Part shown: positions 15,920 to 24,683 of the stretch, piece after piece
How the letters are laid out: each line of letters opens with the position of its first letter
Numbering within the stretch: the first letter of the stretch is position 1
Origin: Lachnospiraceae bacterium
GTDB taxonomy: Bacteria; Bacillota; Clostridia; Lachnospirales; Lachnospiraceae
NCBI GenBank assembly: GCA_900770225.1
Contig: CAAGJU010000128.1
Coordinates: forward strand, 1-32,604
DNA: 32,604 nt
Reading direction: 5' to 3'
The notes under the pieces: generated by a model
What the model was told of the DNA's origin: nothing
Databases searched by the model: none
What the model saw: the letters and a program-made list of their open reading frames with translations, nothing else
Translations under genes and position numbers: made by a program

Positions 15920-16872
15920 CCGTATCGTTCAGTGTTATCGTTCCTGTCTATAACAAGGCGGATTCTCTGAAGCGGTGCATCGATTCCATTCTGAACCAGC
16001 TGAAGGATCAGGATGAGCTGATTGCCGTCGATGATGGATCAACGGATTCTTCTCTTTCCATTCTGAAACAGTATTCGTCCGATCCACATTTCAGACTCAT
16101 TGAACAGACCAATGCCGGTGTATCTGCGGCACGCAACACAGGTCTTCTGCGCAGTTCCGGTGACTATGTTTTGTTTGTTGATGCGGATGATACACTGCAG
16201 CCCGATGCGCTGAATCTTCTGCAGAAAGCTCTGACAGAACAACCTGTCGATCTTCTTTGCGCCAATGCCTTTGTGTGCAGGGAAGATGGCTCCAGAGAGC
16301 TGATGGAGATGCGAAAGGATGAATCGCTGCAGGGGGAAGGGTTCCTGAACGCATGTCTGTTGGATCGGACGGTGACGCATCACGTTTGGTCAAACGCCTA
16401 TCGCCGCTTATTTCTGAAGAATAACGGCATTGTTTTCGATGAACGCCGGCAGACACATGAAGACGGGGACTTTAACATTCAGTGCGGACTGAAAAAGCCG
16501 GAATTCCGCATCATTCCGGAGGGTATTTACAACCATTTCAAGAATAAGAACGGTATCTCTCAATCAAAAGTCACGGACCGAAAGATACAGGATATGCTCG
16601 CAGTTGCTGCGAAGACGAAGAAGGCAGTAGAAGAACAGTTCCCGGATCTGAGCGATCTTGCGGAAAATGCTGCAGTAAAGTCCCATATGGCTGTTCTTGC
16701 CATCTGTCCGCCCAAAGATACGGCAGCGCAATGTATTCAGTATGTAAAGGACCATGCGCAGTACTTTGTGGCTAACAGCAATACGGACCGGATTCTTTTC
16801 TTCCTGATCTGCCATCATCTGTACGGGATCTACCGGCTTGCGTATCGGATCAAGTTTCCTCAGAATCGCTGA
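15916..16872 (+). CDS. Glycosyltransferase family 2
   Basis: A 318-residue GT2 enzyme. FSVIVPVYNKADSLKRCIDS (5-24), AVDDGSTDSS (37-46), QTNAGVSAARNTGL and DYVLFVDADDTL (83-94, with the D89-A-D91 motif) are textbook GT-A/GT2 blocks. The THEDGDFNIQC segment supplies the later acidic catalytic region (ED). It transfers a sugar from a UDP-sugar in the cytoplasm; the sugar is unknown. There is no C-terminal pair of membrane helices, so it is unlikely to be the missing polyprenyl-phosphate sugar synthase (GtrB/DPM1 type). It overlaps the flippase by 4 nt, with AGGAGG 8 nt upstream of the ATG, and closes the plus-strand run. Only 1 nt separates it from the convergent gene. Confidence 0.93.
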   Translation: MTVSFSVIVPVYNKADSLKRCIDSILNQLKDQDELIAVDDGSTDSSLSILKQYSSDPHFRLIEQTNAGVSAARNTGLLRSSGDYVLFVDADDTLQPDALNLLQKALTEQPVDLLCANAFVCREDGSRELMEMRKDESLQGEGFLNACLLDRTVTHHVWSNAYRRLFLKNNGIVFDERRQTHEDGDFNIQCGLKKPEFRIIPEGIYNHFKNKNGISQSKVTDRKIQDMLAVAAKTKKAVEEQFPDLSDLAENAAVKSHMAVLAICPPKDTAAQCIQYVKDHAQYFVANSNTDRILFFLICHHLYGIYRLAYRIKFPQNR

Positions 16873-16873
16873 C

Positions 16874-18529
16874 TCAGTTCATGGAAGCCATGAGTTTCTG
16901 ATATTCATCAACGCTTTCAAAGGAAAATACATATACATTGTTTTCTGTATCTTCGTGAACCATGTAGGTATCATCTCCAATCAGGTTCTGCAGTTTTGTA
17001 TCAGAGGGATCGCGTGCGCCGGTTCCTTTTTCATTTTCGTTGAGAATGATGAAGAAGCTTCCCTGGGGCTGCTGGGTTTCATGTCGCTTGTCTTCGAGCC
17101 ACTCGGGGTTTGGAGCAAGTGTATTGAAGTCACTGACGCTCCACATTTTAATGCGGCCGCTGGAAAGGGCGGTTGTTACGTTGCAGTTCCAGAAGGATGC
17201 GTAGCCCTGTGTATATCCGTTTTCATCGAGCCAGTCGATTGTTGGCTGAACGGTGCGGCTGTCCAGAGTTCCGCTAAGAAATTCGGAATCGATATACGGA
17301 TTTTTCATCGATGAAAGGCTGCACAGAACAAAGAAGGCGGTAATTGCCGTGATCTGCCGTTTCACCCGAAGCTGCGTGATCTTTTCTCTTCCTACAAAAA
17401 TGAAGAAAATCAACAGAAGCCATGGTACCAGCGGAAGCCAGTACAGGGCATAGGAAGTCTGCGTGCTGCTGCTGAGAACGAGCAGGTTGATCGCAAACAT
17501 CGACAGCGTAAAGGCGATCAGAAACTGCTCAGAAAGAGGCAATTCCCCATACCGGCAGACTGTCTTGATGATCGTGATCACCAGAACCGGAATGAAAATC
17601 GCCACAAGGAAGTTAACGATGCTGGCGGGGCCGGCAAGATAGGAACCCGTCTGCCAGCCGAAGATGTTGAACAGCTGTTCGAAACTGCTGATCATGCCGG
17701 AAATACTGAAAGACAGCCATGTTGTCCCGGAGTAGTTGCGGAAGCTGTATTCGTAGGCAAGAATCTTGACGTTGATCACGACGCCCGCAAACGCAACAAT
17801 CGCCAGAAATAACGATAGACAGAAGAGAGTCTTCAATTGCGGATTCTCACTCTTCAGCTGTTTCAGGGAGTAGGAATCGGATTTCTTCGTTCCTTTCAGC
17901 CAGAGATACACACCCATGCCCAAGGCGCCTAATACAAAGGGAGCGTACAGAATCTCGAGAAGGCGGAAACCGGCAAGTCCACTGAGAAAGGCGAGAACAG
18001 AGGACAGGGCAAGCAGAATGATCTTTGTAATCTTCTTCGTTTCCGGACGGATGAAATGAAGAATCATCGCACAGGCAAACAGGGCAACTGAAACGTAGGG
18101 AATATAAACCGAATTTTCAACGATTCCATAGATGTACCACTTACTGAACGGGAACATCAGAATGGCTGCCCACCACAGTGTTCTCCTGTTCAGCTTCGCT
18201 GCCCAGATCAGATACAGGGCACCGGCAGCGATGATCGCCATGAATACCGCAATTGAAAAGACGCGTGCCGCATCCCAGTTATTTGGAAAGAGGCGCAACG
18301 CAATCTTATAAACCAGCTGCGTATGAATGACGCGCAGCTCCGTGGAATAGTACCAGTTCTTCGAAAGGATGCCGCCTTCTTTGTTCAACAGATTGGCCAG
18401 CACAAACTCCGAAGACACGTCGCTGTTCATCAGCGTTCTGCCTTTGACGATGGCATAAAAAACAGCGTTCACCCAGCCGGCCAGCAGAACGAGCAGCGGC
18501 GCCTTGTTTTCTTTGATATATGTTTTCAT
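16874..18529 (-). CDS. GT-C-like polytopic membrane protein
   Basis: A 551-residue membrane protein with about eleven segments and a C-terminal outer domain (from about residue 410). The first outer loop holds LMNSDVSSEFVLANLL (33-48) with D37 and E41, then SKNWYYSTELRVIHTQLV (56-73). An acidic motif in loop 1 again suggests a GT-C glycosyltransferase using a lipid-phosphate sugar. It does not share the DE...WHI motif of the genes at 398 and 7525, nor the DLF-x2-[KR]GPL motif of those at 2035 and 31647, so it is a third type. It lies 3 nt downstream of the minus-strand glycosyltransferase and is surely co-transcribed with it. The name and substrate are unknown. Confidence 0.72.
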   Translation of the reverse strand: MKTYIKENKAPLLVLLAGWVNAVFYAIVKGRTLMNSDVSSEFVLANLLNKEGGILSKNWYYSTELRVIHTQLVYKIALRLFPNNWDAARVFSIAVFMAIIAAGALYLIWAAKLNRRTLWWAAILMFPFSKWYIYGIVENSVYIPYVSVALFACAMILHFIRPETKKITKIILLALSSVLAFLSGLAGFRLLEILYAPFVLGALGMGVYLWLKGTKKSDSYSLKQLKSENPQLKTLFCLSLFLAIVAFAGVVINVKILAYEYSFRNYSGTTWLSFSISGMISSFEQLFNIFGWQTGSYLAGPASIVNFLVAIFIPVLVITIIKTVCRYGELPLSEQFLIAFTLSMFAINLLVLSSSTQTSYALYWLPLVPWLLLIFFIFVGREKITQLRVKRQITAITAFFVLCSLSSMKNPYIDSEFLSGTLDSRTVQPTIDWLDENGYTQGYASFWNCNVTTALSSGRIKMWSVSDFNTLAPNPEWLEDKRHETQQPQGSFFIILNENEKGTGARDPSDTKLQNLIGDDTYMVHEDTENNVYVFSFESVDEYQKLMASMN

Positions 18530-18532
18530 CGA

Positions 18533-19678
18533 TTACTTTCCTTCCAGAAGAGTGAGAACTTTGTTTGCCTGAACGGTCTCAGACTTATTATTCATGACGA
18601 ATTCATGTGCCTGCTGACCGATATCATTTCCATGAACCGCAAGATCGCTCAAAGTATGTTCCAGTCCCGTCCGTATTCCTTCAACGGAATCATCGGGGAA
18701 CAGATAAACATAGGGTTCATATTCCGCAGGCATACTCAGAAGTTTCGTTGTCAATAACGGGGTGCCGGAGCTCATATATTCCAGATTCTTGGAAGGAAAG
18801 GAGTAGCGGGAGAAGGCGGTATTTACCGGACGCGGATTGATCAGAAGGTTCGCTTCCTGTTCATATTTCAGCACTGTCGCATTATCGATCATTCCGCCAT
18901 AGATAATGTTGGAGTGATCGCTGCAGAACGCCTTCAGATCATTCACATATGTTCCATTTCCAAACAGATGAAGTTCATATGGTGTATTGATTTGGGAGAA
19001 CGCTTCAACAAGGCGGTCGATACCGCATTCCTTACTGATGGCACCGGCATAGAGAATATATGGTTTCTTTTCGGCTGCAGTGATTTCCCGATGCGAATCG
19101 ACGATTCCTTCCAGAACAAGGGAGCGCTGTGATTTGGAAAGCTTTTCTTTCATCAGTCCGGAGAGAAGAATAGAGGACTGTGCGCGATGAATCATCTGAT
19201 AGCCACGATGAATGTAGTATTTTCGCCGCAATGCATTTCCCTTTACAAAGATCGATTCCGGAAGATCCGTCACAATGACACAGTATTTCTTCGCAAAGGC
19301 TGCCGCTTCTTTCGACAGGGGCGCGAGATAATCAAGGATCAGGCATGCGTTGGGATGAGAGGCATAATACTGTTTCATTGTTTCCTTCAGCCAAATGGAA
19401 GAATTGCGATGATTCTGGAGCCGATTGTTGGCATAGGGAGCCATCTGATAAACGATGCCATCTTCAATGATCTCAGATGCACTGCTGCTGTCTTTTCCCT
19501 TCAATTTTGAAACCGGATCCCTCGTACACAGAACGGTAACATTGGCCCCGTTTTCCTTGAGACCTTTTAACAGCAGGTGATTATATTTCTGCGCCGCAGG
19601 GGAAACCTCCTTCGGGCTCAGGGCAGTAAGTGTCTGATAGTAGCTGGTAGGAAATGCGGATAAAAAGAGAATGTCCAT
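18533..19678 (-). CDS. Glycosyltransferase family 4
   Basis: A 381-residue GT-B enzyme. The N-terminal MDILFLSAFPTSYY is a typical first beta strand. The donor half starts at PYILYAGAISKECGIDRLVE (206-225) and has LFGNGTYVNDL and FPSKNLEYMSSGTPLLTT (294-311), the P-x-K-x2-E-[YF] element of GT4. Unlike many GT4 enzymes it lacks a clear E-x7-E with Gly-Leu-Pro. It is the first gene of a two-gene minus-strand unit with the GT-C-like gene, and its ATG has AAAGGG 6 nt upstream. Cytoplasmic addition of one sugar is the likely role; pairing with the downstream membrane protein suggests they may act in one branch (inference). Confidence 0.82.
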   Translation of the reverse strand: MDILFLSAFPTSYYQTLTALSPKEVSPAAQKYNHLLLKGLKENGANVTVLCTRDPVSKLKGKDSSSASEIIEDGIVYQMAPYANNRLQNHRNSSIWLKETMKQYYASHPNACLILDYLAPLSKEAAAFAKKYCVIVTDLPESIFVKGNALRRKYYIHRGYQMIHRAQSSILLSGLMKEKLSKSQRSLVLEGIVDSHREITAAEKKPYILYAGAISKECGIDRLVEAFSQINTPYELHLFGNGTYVNDLKAFCSDHSNIIYGGMIDNATVLKYEQEANLLINPRPVNTAFSRYSFPSKNLEYMSSGTPLLTTKLLSMPAEYEPYVYLFPDDSVEGIRTGLEHTLSDLAVHGNDIGQQAHEFVMNNKSETVQANKVLTLLEGK

Positions 19679-19703
19679 AGTCTGCCCTTTCGCTTAGAAC
19701 TAT

Positions 19704-19718
19704 TTTATATCTTATAAT
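19704..19718. promoter_or_regulatory. Divergent -10 boxes between the two transcription units
   Basis: The 61-nt divergent gap contains a perfect TATAAT on the plus strand (19713-19718) and TATAAA on the minus strand (19709-19704). The plus box predicts a leader of about 15 nt that holds AGGTG, 4 nt before the ATG at 19740. The minus box predicts a leader of about 18 nt with AAAGGG. The -35 elements are poor (TTCGCT on plus). Unlike the other unit starts, both genes here have a ribosome binding site. Confidence 0.45.
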
Positions 19719-19739
19719 GAAGGTCAATACAGGTGCGCG

Positions 19740-21014
19740 ATGAAGATTCTATGGGTATGTTCTCTGCCGCTGCCGGAAATGGCGGCACAGCTTCGTTTAC
19801 GTCAGACGTCATTCGGCGGCTGGCTGATCGGTCTATCCAGACAGCTTGAAAACGATAAGTCGGTTTCTCTGTCCATTCTCGCAAATGTTCCGACTGAGAT
19901 CGGTGAAGTGAGCGGAAAAGCCTCCGGTTATTCCTATTACACCTTTACGGGGCTTTCAAATCGTCAGAGTGGACCAAATGAAAATCGCATCCAGCGCTTT
20001 CGGGATGTTCTTCAGAGTGTTCAGCCGGATATCATTCACATCTTCGGAACCGAATATGCCTTTGTACAGGAAATGGTGATGGCAGCCGAAGCAGAACATT
20101 GTGCAGACCGTGTTGTCATCAGTCTGCAGGGCCTGATGAAGGAGATTGCCACGCATTACACCGATGGGCTGAGCGAAAAAGTCATTCATCATCAGACGCT
20201 GCGTGAACGGATCAAAGGACAGTCCATTGCACAGGAACAGCAGCTTTTTTTCATGCGCAGTCGCTTTGAGGAATATTCTCTGAAGCATGTTTCCAATGTC
20301 ATTGGCAGGACTGAATGGGATCATAATTTCGCACAGAAAATGAATCCAAAGATTCTGTATCATTACTGCTCAGAAACGCTGCGTCCTGAGTTTTACGGTC
20401 ATCACTGGCAGTACTCTGATTGTGAAAAGCACAGCATCTTCATCTCGCAGGCTTCTTATCCAATCAAAGGATTTCACCTGTTTTTGAAGGCATTGCCGGA
20501 TCTTGTGCATCGTTTTGGTGATCTTCAGGTCTATGTGACGGGAAGGGATCTGGTCCATCTTTCCGCAAAGGAAAAATTTCATCTCGACTCTTATCGTCTC
20601 TATCTTCATCAAGAGATAAGAAAAATGCACCTTGAACCGTATATTCATTTCTGTGGAACGCTGAATGCCGAAGAAATGCGTCAGCGCAATCTGTCTGCCA
20701 ATGTCATGGTGTCGCCTTCAATTCTGGAGAATTCTTCGAATTCCATAGGGGAAGCCATGTTACTGGGGACGCCGGTTGTGGCTTCGAATACAGGCGGAAC
20801 ATCTTCGATGATTCCGGATTCTTCCTGCGGTATTCTATATCCGCTTATGGATACTGATGCACTTGTTAAGGCAGTCAGCAGCGTTTTCGAGGCGGGGGGA
20901 CAAATTGAATCACTGTCAGAAGGGGAACGGAAGCGAGCAGACATTCTCTTTGAACCAAAGAAAAATCAGAGACAGCTGCTTTCCATTTATCAGACGATTC
21001 ATGAGGAGGCTTGA
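19740..21014 (+). CDS. Glycosyltransferase family 4
   Basis: A 424-residue GT-B enzyme opening with MKILWVCSLPLPEMAAQL. The acceptor half has QPDIIHIFGTEYAF (95-108), like the conserved D-[VI]-[IV]-H-x-[HF] element. The donor half has ISQASYPIKGFHLFLKALPD, then SPSILENSSNSIGEAMLLGT (325-344) with E330 and E338 in the GT4 E-x7-E arrangement, followed by PVVASNTGGT. It heads a ten-gene plus-strand run and has its own promoter. Two nucleotides separate it from the next gene. The sugar is unknown. Confidence 0.87.
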   Translation: MKILWVCSLPLPEMAAQLRLRQTSFGGWLIGLSRQLENDKSVSLSILANVPTEIGEVSGKASGYSYYTFTGLSNRQSGPNENRIQRFRDVLQSVQPDIIHIFGTEYAFVQEMVMAAEAEHCADRVVISLQGLMKEIATHYTDGLSEKVIHHQTLRERIKGQSIAQEQQLFFMRSRFEEYSLKHVSNVIGRTEWDHNFAQKMNPKILYHYCSETLRPEFYGHHWQYSDCEKHSIFISQASYPIKGFHLFLKALPDLVHRFGDLQVYVTGRDLVHLSAKEKFHLDSYRLYLHQEIRKMHLEPYIHFCGTLNAEEMRQRNLSANVMVSPSILENSSNSIGEAMLLGTPVVASNTGGTSSMIPDSSCGILYPLMDTDALVKAVSSVFEAGGQIESLSEGERKRADILFEPKKNQRQLLSIYQTIHEEA

Positions 21015-21016
21015 GA

Positions 21017-22195
21017 ATGAAAATCGTTTTTTGTTCTAACTTCATGAACCATCATCAACTTCCTCTGGCAGAGGCTTTTCAGAAACAGGGCAATGATTAC
21101 ACCTTCATCGCGGACACGCCGGTTCCCCAGCAGAGGATCGCATTAGGCTATCAGGATATGAACAGCCTTCCCTTTGTCATCCGTTCCTATGATAGTGATG
21201 AAGCCTGGCAATTGGCCTGCAGGAAAGTTAAAGAGGCAGATGTCGTGATTTCGGGATCCGCAGAGCATGATTATTTTTCTCTCTGTTCTGATCATCAGGT
21301 ACTTTTCCGTTATACGGAACGGATTTTCAAAAACGGTGAATGGCGTTTTCGTCTGAATCCACGCAACCGAAAAGACCTGCGGAGTGTATATCAGAAGTAT
21401 CCGGAGTGCTTCCTGCTGGCAAGCGGGAACTATGTGGCTAATGACTTTACGTTGGTTCAGGCATATCAGGGAAGAATGCTCAAATGGGGTTATTTTCCAG
21501 CATGTAATACCTATTTGGAAGATGCGTTTATTCCCATGAAGGAGACTGCCTCTGTGGAGATCCTTTGGGCAGGTCGTTTTCTTGACTGGAAACATCCGGA
21601 AGCAGCTGTTCTTGCGGCAGAATCGATGAAGAAAAAAGGGTACACATTTCATATAACAATGCTTGGTGAAGGTGAAATGCTTGAGCCGATCCGGAACATG
21701 ATTATTCAAAAGGGTTTGAGTAACGAGATTAATACGCCGGGCTCCGTTCCGTTTGAAGAAGTTCGTTCCTATATGGAACGAGCTAGTATTTTTCTCTTTA
21801 CATCAGATATGCGGGAAGGATGGGGCGCTGTCTTGAATGAAGCCATGAACAGCGGTTGTGCCTGTGTTGTGGATGAAGGAATTGGCGCAGCCGGCTTCCT
21901 AATAGAAAACGGGAAGAATGGATTTGTCTATTCCACAAGGAAGCAGAATGAACTCGAGGAAGATCTGGAAACATTGCTGAAAAATGAGAATCTTCGTCTC
22001 GATATGGGCAGAAGTGCCTACCATACCATCCATGACCTCTGGAATGCGGATATCGCAGCCAGACGGCTGGTTCATTTTGCAGGTGCCTTTCAGGAAAATA
22101 AGACTATGAATTTTTATCCGGACGGGCCGTTGAGTGAGGCACACACGGTTCCGGTTCCATTCGTCAAACGCTTCGTTTCGTGGTTCAATAAGTAG
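21017..22195 (+). CDS. Glycosyltransferase family 4 (paralogue of the gene at 23528)
   Basis: A 392-residue GT-B enzyme. MKIVFCSNFMNHHQLPLAEA opens it. The donor half contains ILWAGRFLDWKHPE (182-195), LGEGEM and SDMREGWGAVLNEAMNSGCA (263-282) with E267 and E275 as the E-x7-E pair. The protein at 23528 has the same opening ([IV]-[LV]-F-x-SNF-[ML]-N-x-HQLPL), the same LKWGYFP, the same WAGR-x-LDWKHPE and the same EGWGAVLNEAM-x-SGCAC, so the two arose by duplication. The start is ATG 21017, because GAGGAGG stands 7 nt upstream; a TTG at 21011 is too close to that site. A C-terminal extension of about 20 residues (VPVPFVKRFVSWFNK) may touch the membrane. Confidence 0.87.
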   Translation: MKIVFCSNFMNHHQLPLAEAFQKQGNDYTFIADTPVPQQRIALGYQDMNSLPFVIRSYDSDEAWQLACRKVKEADVVISGSAEHDYFSLCSDHQVLFRYTERIFKNGEWRFRLNPRNRKDLRSVYQKYPECFLLASGNYVANDFTLVQAYQGRMLKWGYFPACNTYLEDAFIPMKETASVEILWAGRFLDWKHPEAAVLAAESMKKKGYTFHITMLGEGEMLEPIRNMIIQKGLSNEINTPGSVPFEEVRSYMERASIFLFTSDMREGWGAVLNEAMNSGCACVVDEGIGAAGFLIENGKNGFVYSTRKQNELEEDLETLLKNENLRLDMGRSAYHTIHDLWNADIAARRLVHFAGAFQENKTMNFYPDGPLSEAHTVPVPFVKRFVSWFNK

Positions 22196-22196
22196 A

Positions 22197-23531
22197 ATGA
22201 TGAAAAAAGGCAGTTTTAAGAAAAATACCGTCTGGCTTCTGATTTCGGAGTTCTATTCTCTGCTGATCGGTGTTCTTGTCGGTCCGTTGACTGCGCGAAC
22301 CCTGGGACCGGAAACCTATGGAAATCTTGTATACGCGGAAAACGTTGTGTCCATCTTTTTGACACTTTCGTCGCTGGGAATGGACAGCTATATTGTTGCG
22401 GAGCTTTCTGCGAATCCTGACCGTGATGCTACGACGCTTGGAACTGCGTTATGGCTGCGTCTGATCAGTGGGACTGCAGGTGCTTTGCTGGCAATTGGCA
22501 CCATCTTTCTGCTGAGGCCGGATCAAAAGGTCATTCAGCTGGTTGTTATTCTGGAGTCCGTTCAGATCATTCTGACTCTGTATACCGTTTTTTCATGCTG
22601 GATGCAGGCAAAGCTGCTGTCACAGTATCTCAGCCTGGCGTCCGTGATTGCGATGACGATCAGCGCGGTATGGAAGATCTACTCTGCCGCCAGTCATCCG
22701 GATATCTATTACTTTTCGTTGGCAAATGTGATTCGGCCGGCGGTGTATCTCGCGGTAATATCGATTGTTTTTTTCAGGCTCAATCCGGGTATCCATCTCA
22801 AATATGATCCGAAACTGGCACGCTATTTTCTTTCGCGCAGCTGGCAGTTTATTCTTGCGAGCATGGGCTCACTGATCTATTCAAAAATCGATCAGATGAT
22901 GGTCGGTGACATGATCGACAGCACGTCGCTTGCCTTTTATAACGTGGCGGTGGTTCTTATCGGCTACTGGAACACGATCCCAAGTGCGTTTATTACATCG
23001 GCCCAGCCTGTAATTATTGGCATGCGGAACAAAGATTATAAGCAGTATCTGCGTCTCTATAAGGAAACACTGCTTGGGATTACGCTGCTTGGAATTGCAG
23101 CGATTCTGGGTGCTCTGCTTCTGGCAAACCCGGTCATTGTTCTGCTTTATGGACAAACATATGCTCAAAGTGTAGGGCTGTTCCACATCCTGATTATCGC
23201 TTCATTATTTTCGATGCTTGGGTCGACGCGTATGATCTGGATTGTGGCAGAAAAATATGAGCGCTATTCCAAGTACTTTGTCTATGCCGGAGCTGTGACG
23301 GATATTACGATGAACTATGTTTTAATCAAGCTGTTTGGTGTTGCCGGTGCTGCCTGGGCAACGGTGCTGACAGAATTTGTCGTATTTTTTGTCGCTCCAT
23401 TGTTCTTTAAAGAAACCCGGATTGCTAACCATTATTTCTTCACCTGCTGGGAAACATTCCCGGATTTTGTTCAGACCATGCGTAATTCCCTGCATGCCGC
23501 AAAGAATAAAATGAAGAGGAAACATTCATGA
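22197..23531 (+). CDS. Wzx-type oligosaccharide flippase (second of two)
   Basis: A 444-residue polytopic protein with about twelve membrane segments. FKKNTVWLLISEFYSLLIGV and TARTLGPETYGNLVY carry the same R-x-LGP-x2-YG signature as the flippase at 14585. IYSKIDQMMVGDMIDSTSLA and GVAGAAWATVLTEFVVFFV match the other family blocks. The two flippases are identical in length but well diverged, so each may be specific for a different lipid-linked unit or side chain. The start is one of two adjacent ATG codons (22197 or 22200), 1 nt after the previous stop and without a clear ribosome binding site. An upstream in-frame GTG at 22134 would overlap the preceding gene by 62 nt. Confidence 0.92.
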   Translation: MMKKGSFKKNTVWLLISEFYSLLIGVLVGPLTARTLGPETYGNLVYAENVVSIFLTLSSLGMDSYIVAELSANPDRDATTLGTALWLRLISGTAGALLAIGTIFLLRPDQKVIQLVVILESVQIILTLYTVFSCWMQAKLLSQYLSLASVIAMTISAVWKIYSAASHPDIYYFSLANVIRPAVYLAVISIVFFRLNPGIHLKYDPKLARYFLSRSWQFILASMGSLIYSKIDQMMVGDMIDSTSLAFYNVAVVLIGYWNTIPSAFITSAQPVIIGMRNKDYKQYLRLYKETLLGITLLGIAAILGALLLANPVIVLLYGQTYAQSVGLFHILIIASLFSMLGSTRMIWIVAEKYERYSKYFVYAGAVTDITMNYVLIKLFGVAGAAWATVLTEFVVFFVAPLFFKETRIANHYFFTCWETFPDFVQTMRNSLHAAKNKMKRKHS

Positions 23532-24655
23532 CCAGAATTCTGTTTATTTCAAATTTTCTCAATCAGCATCAGCTTCCTCTGTGCAATGCGTTTCTTGGGC
23601 AGGGCGTTGATTTTCATTTTATCGCGATGCAGAAGACTCCCGCTGCCCGTTTATCCGGAGGCTATGCCGATATGAATGAACAGTATCCGTTTGTGATCAA
23701 GGGCTATGAGGACGGATTTGATGTCAATGCCTGGATTGATCAGGCGGATGCGGTGATTATAGGCGGCTTTCTTTCCAATCCGGTGGTTCTTTCGCTTTGC
23801 AATACAAAGAACATTCCGTTTTTCTATTATTCGGAACATCTGTATAAGAGGGGGAGATTATTCCGTTTTCATCCCCGTGCCGTGCGCTTTGCGCGTGAAC
23901 ATTTTCTGGATTTTCAGAACAATCCCAATTTCCGTGTTCTCTGTGCAAGCAGCTATCTTGCGGAAGATCTTGCCTTATGGAATTTCCCGCGTGAGAAGTG
24001 TCTGAAATGGGGATATTTTCCAACGGTTGACAATGCTGAAACAGATCAGGCAGAAGTTATAAGTGATCGTGATGTCGACATCCTCTGGGCAGGCCGCATG
24101 CTCGACTGGAAACATCCGGAAGATCTGATCACGATTCTTGAGCATCGCAAGGAAGAAAATAAGCCGGTCCATGCCGTGCTGATCGGAGATGGACCTCAAA
24201 AAGAGAAGATGGAACAGAAGATATCGCATCTTGGTCTGGAACGGCAGATTCAAGTACTGGGAGCACGTCCTTATACCGAGGTCTATCAGTGGATGAAGCG
24301 TTCAAAGATCTTTCTCTTTTCTTCCGATCATCATGAAGGATGGGGTGCTGTTTTGAATGAGGCGATGCAGTCAGGCTGTGCCTGCCTTGCCGCTAAGGAA
24401 GCCGGTTCTACGAACTGGCTGATTCAGGATGGAGAGACTGGCCTTATCTATGATCATGGCATGCATCATAAAGCTGTGCTGCTTTCCAAGGCGGATCAGC
24501 TTTTGGACAATGAAGAGATGTGCCATGCGATCGCAAGACAGGGAAGAGACGAAATCAATACCCTTTGGAACGCGGATCATGCGGTCAGTGAGCTGCTTAA
24601 GTTCCTGGACAATCCCGGGAATCAGCCGGAGCGTGGGCCGGTATCTGCTGCATAA
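23528..24655 (+). CDS. Glycosyltransferase family 4 (paralogue of the gene at 21017)
   Basis: A 375-residue GT-B enzyme. It opens with MTRILFISNFLNQHQLPLCN. The donor half has ILWAGRMLDWKHPEDL (185-200), LIGDGPQKEKM and SDHHEGWGAVLNEAMQSGCA (266-285), the E-x7-E region of GT4. Similarity to the protein at 21017 covers both domains and extends to the DNA level in places: an 18-nt run encoding DWKHPE is identical. The pair brackets the second flippase, which suggests a local duplication. The start overlaps the flippase stop by 4 nt, with GAGG 8 nt upstream. Similar enzymes may use the same donor on different acceptors; that is a guess. Confidence 0.87.
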   Translation: MTRILFISNFLNQHQLPLCNAFLGQGVDFHFIAMQKTPAARLSGGYADMNEQYPFVIKGYEDGFDVNAWIDQADAVIIGGFLSNPVVLSLCNTKNIPFFYYSEHLYKRGRLFRFHPRAVRFAREHFLDFQNNPNFRVLCASSYLAEDLALWNFPREKCLKWGYFPTVDNAETDQAEVISDRDVDILWAGRMLDWKHPEDLITILEHRKEENKPVHAVLIGDGPQKEKMEQKISHLGLERQIQVLGARPYTEVYQWMKRSKIFLFSSDHHEGWGAVLNEAMQSGCACLAAKEAGSTNWLIQDGETGLIYDHGMHHKAVLLSKADQLLDNEEMCHAIARQGRDEINTLWNADHAVSELLKFLDNPGNQPERGPVSAA

Positions 24656-24683
24656 CACAAACGAAAATGAAACAGGAGGAGCT

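Noticed and set aside
16882..16904. Hairpin (AGTTCATGG / CCATGAGTT) at the convergent junction near 16873 as a terminator
   Set aside because: Two wobble pairs, a 3-nt loop and no T tract on either strand. It lies inside the coding end of the minus-strand gene.
24429..24683. An 85-codon N-terminal extension of capF
   Set aside because: It overlaps the preceding glycosyltransferase. AGGAGG is correctly spaced from ATG 24684, and CapF proteins begin at the MKI-L-VTGA motif.
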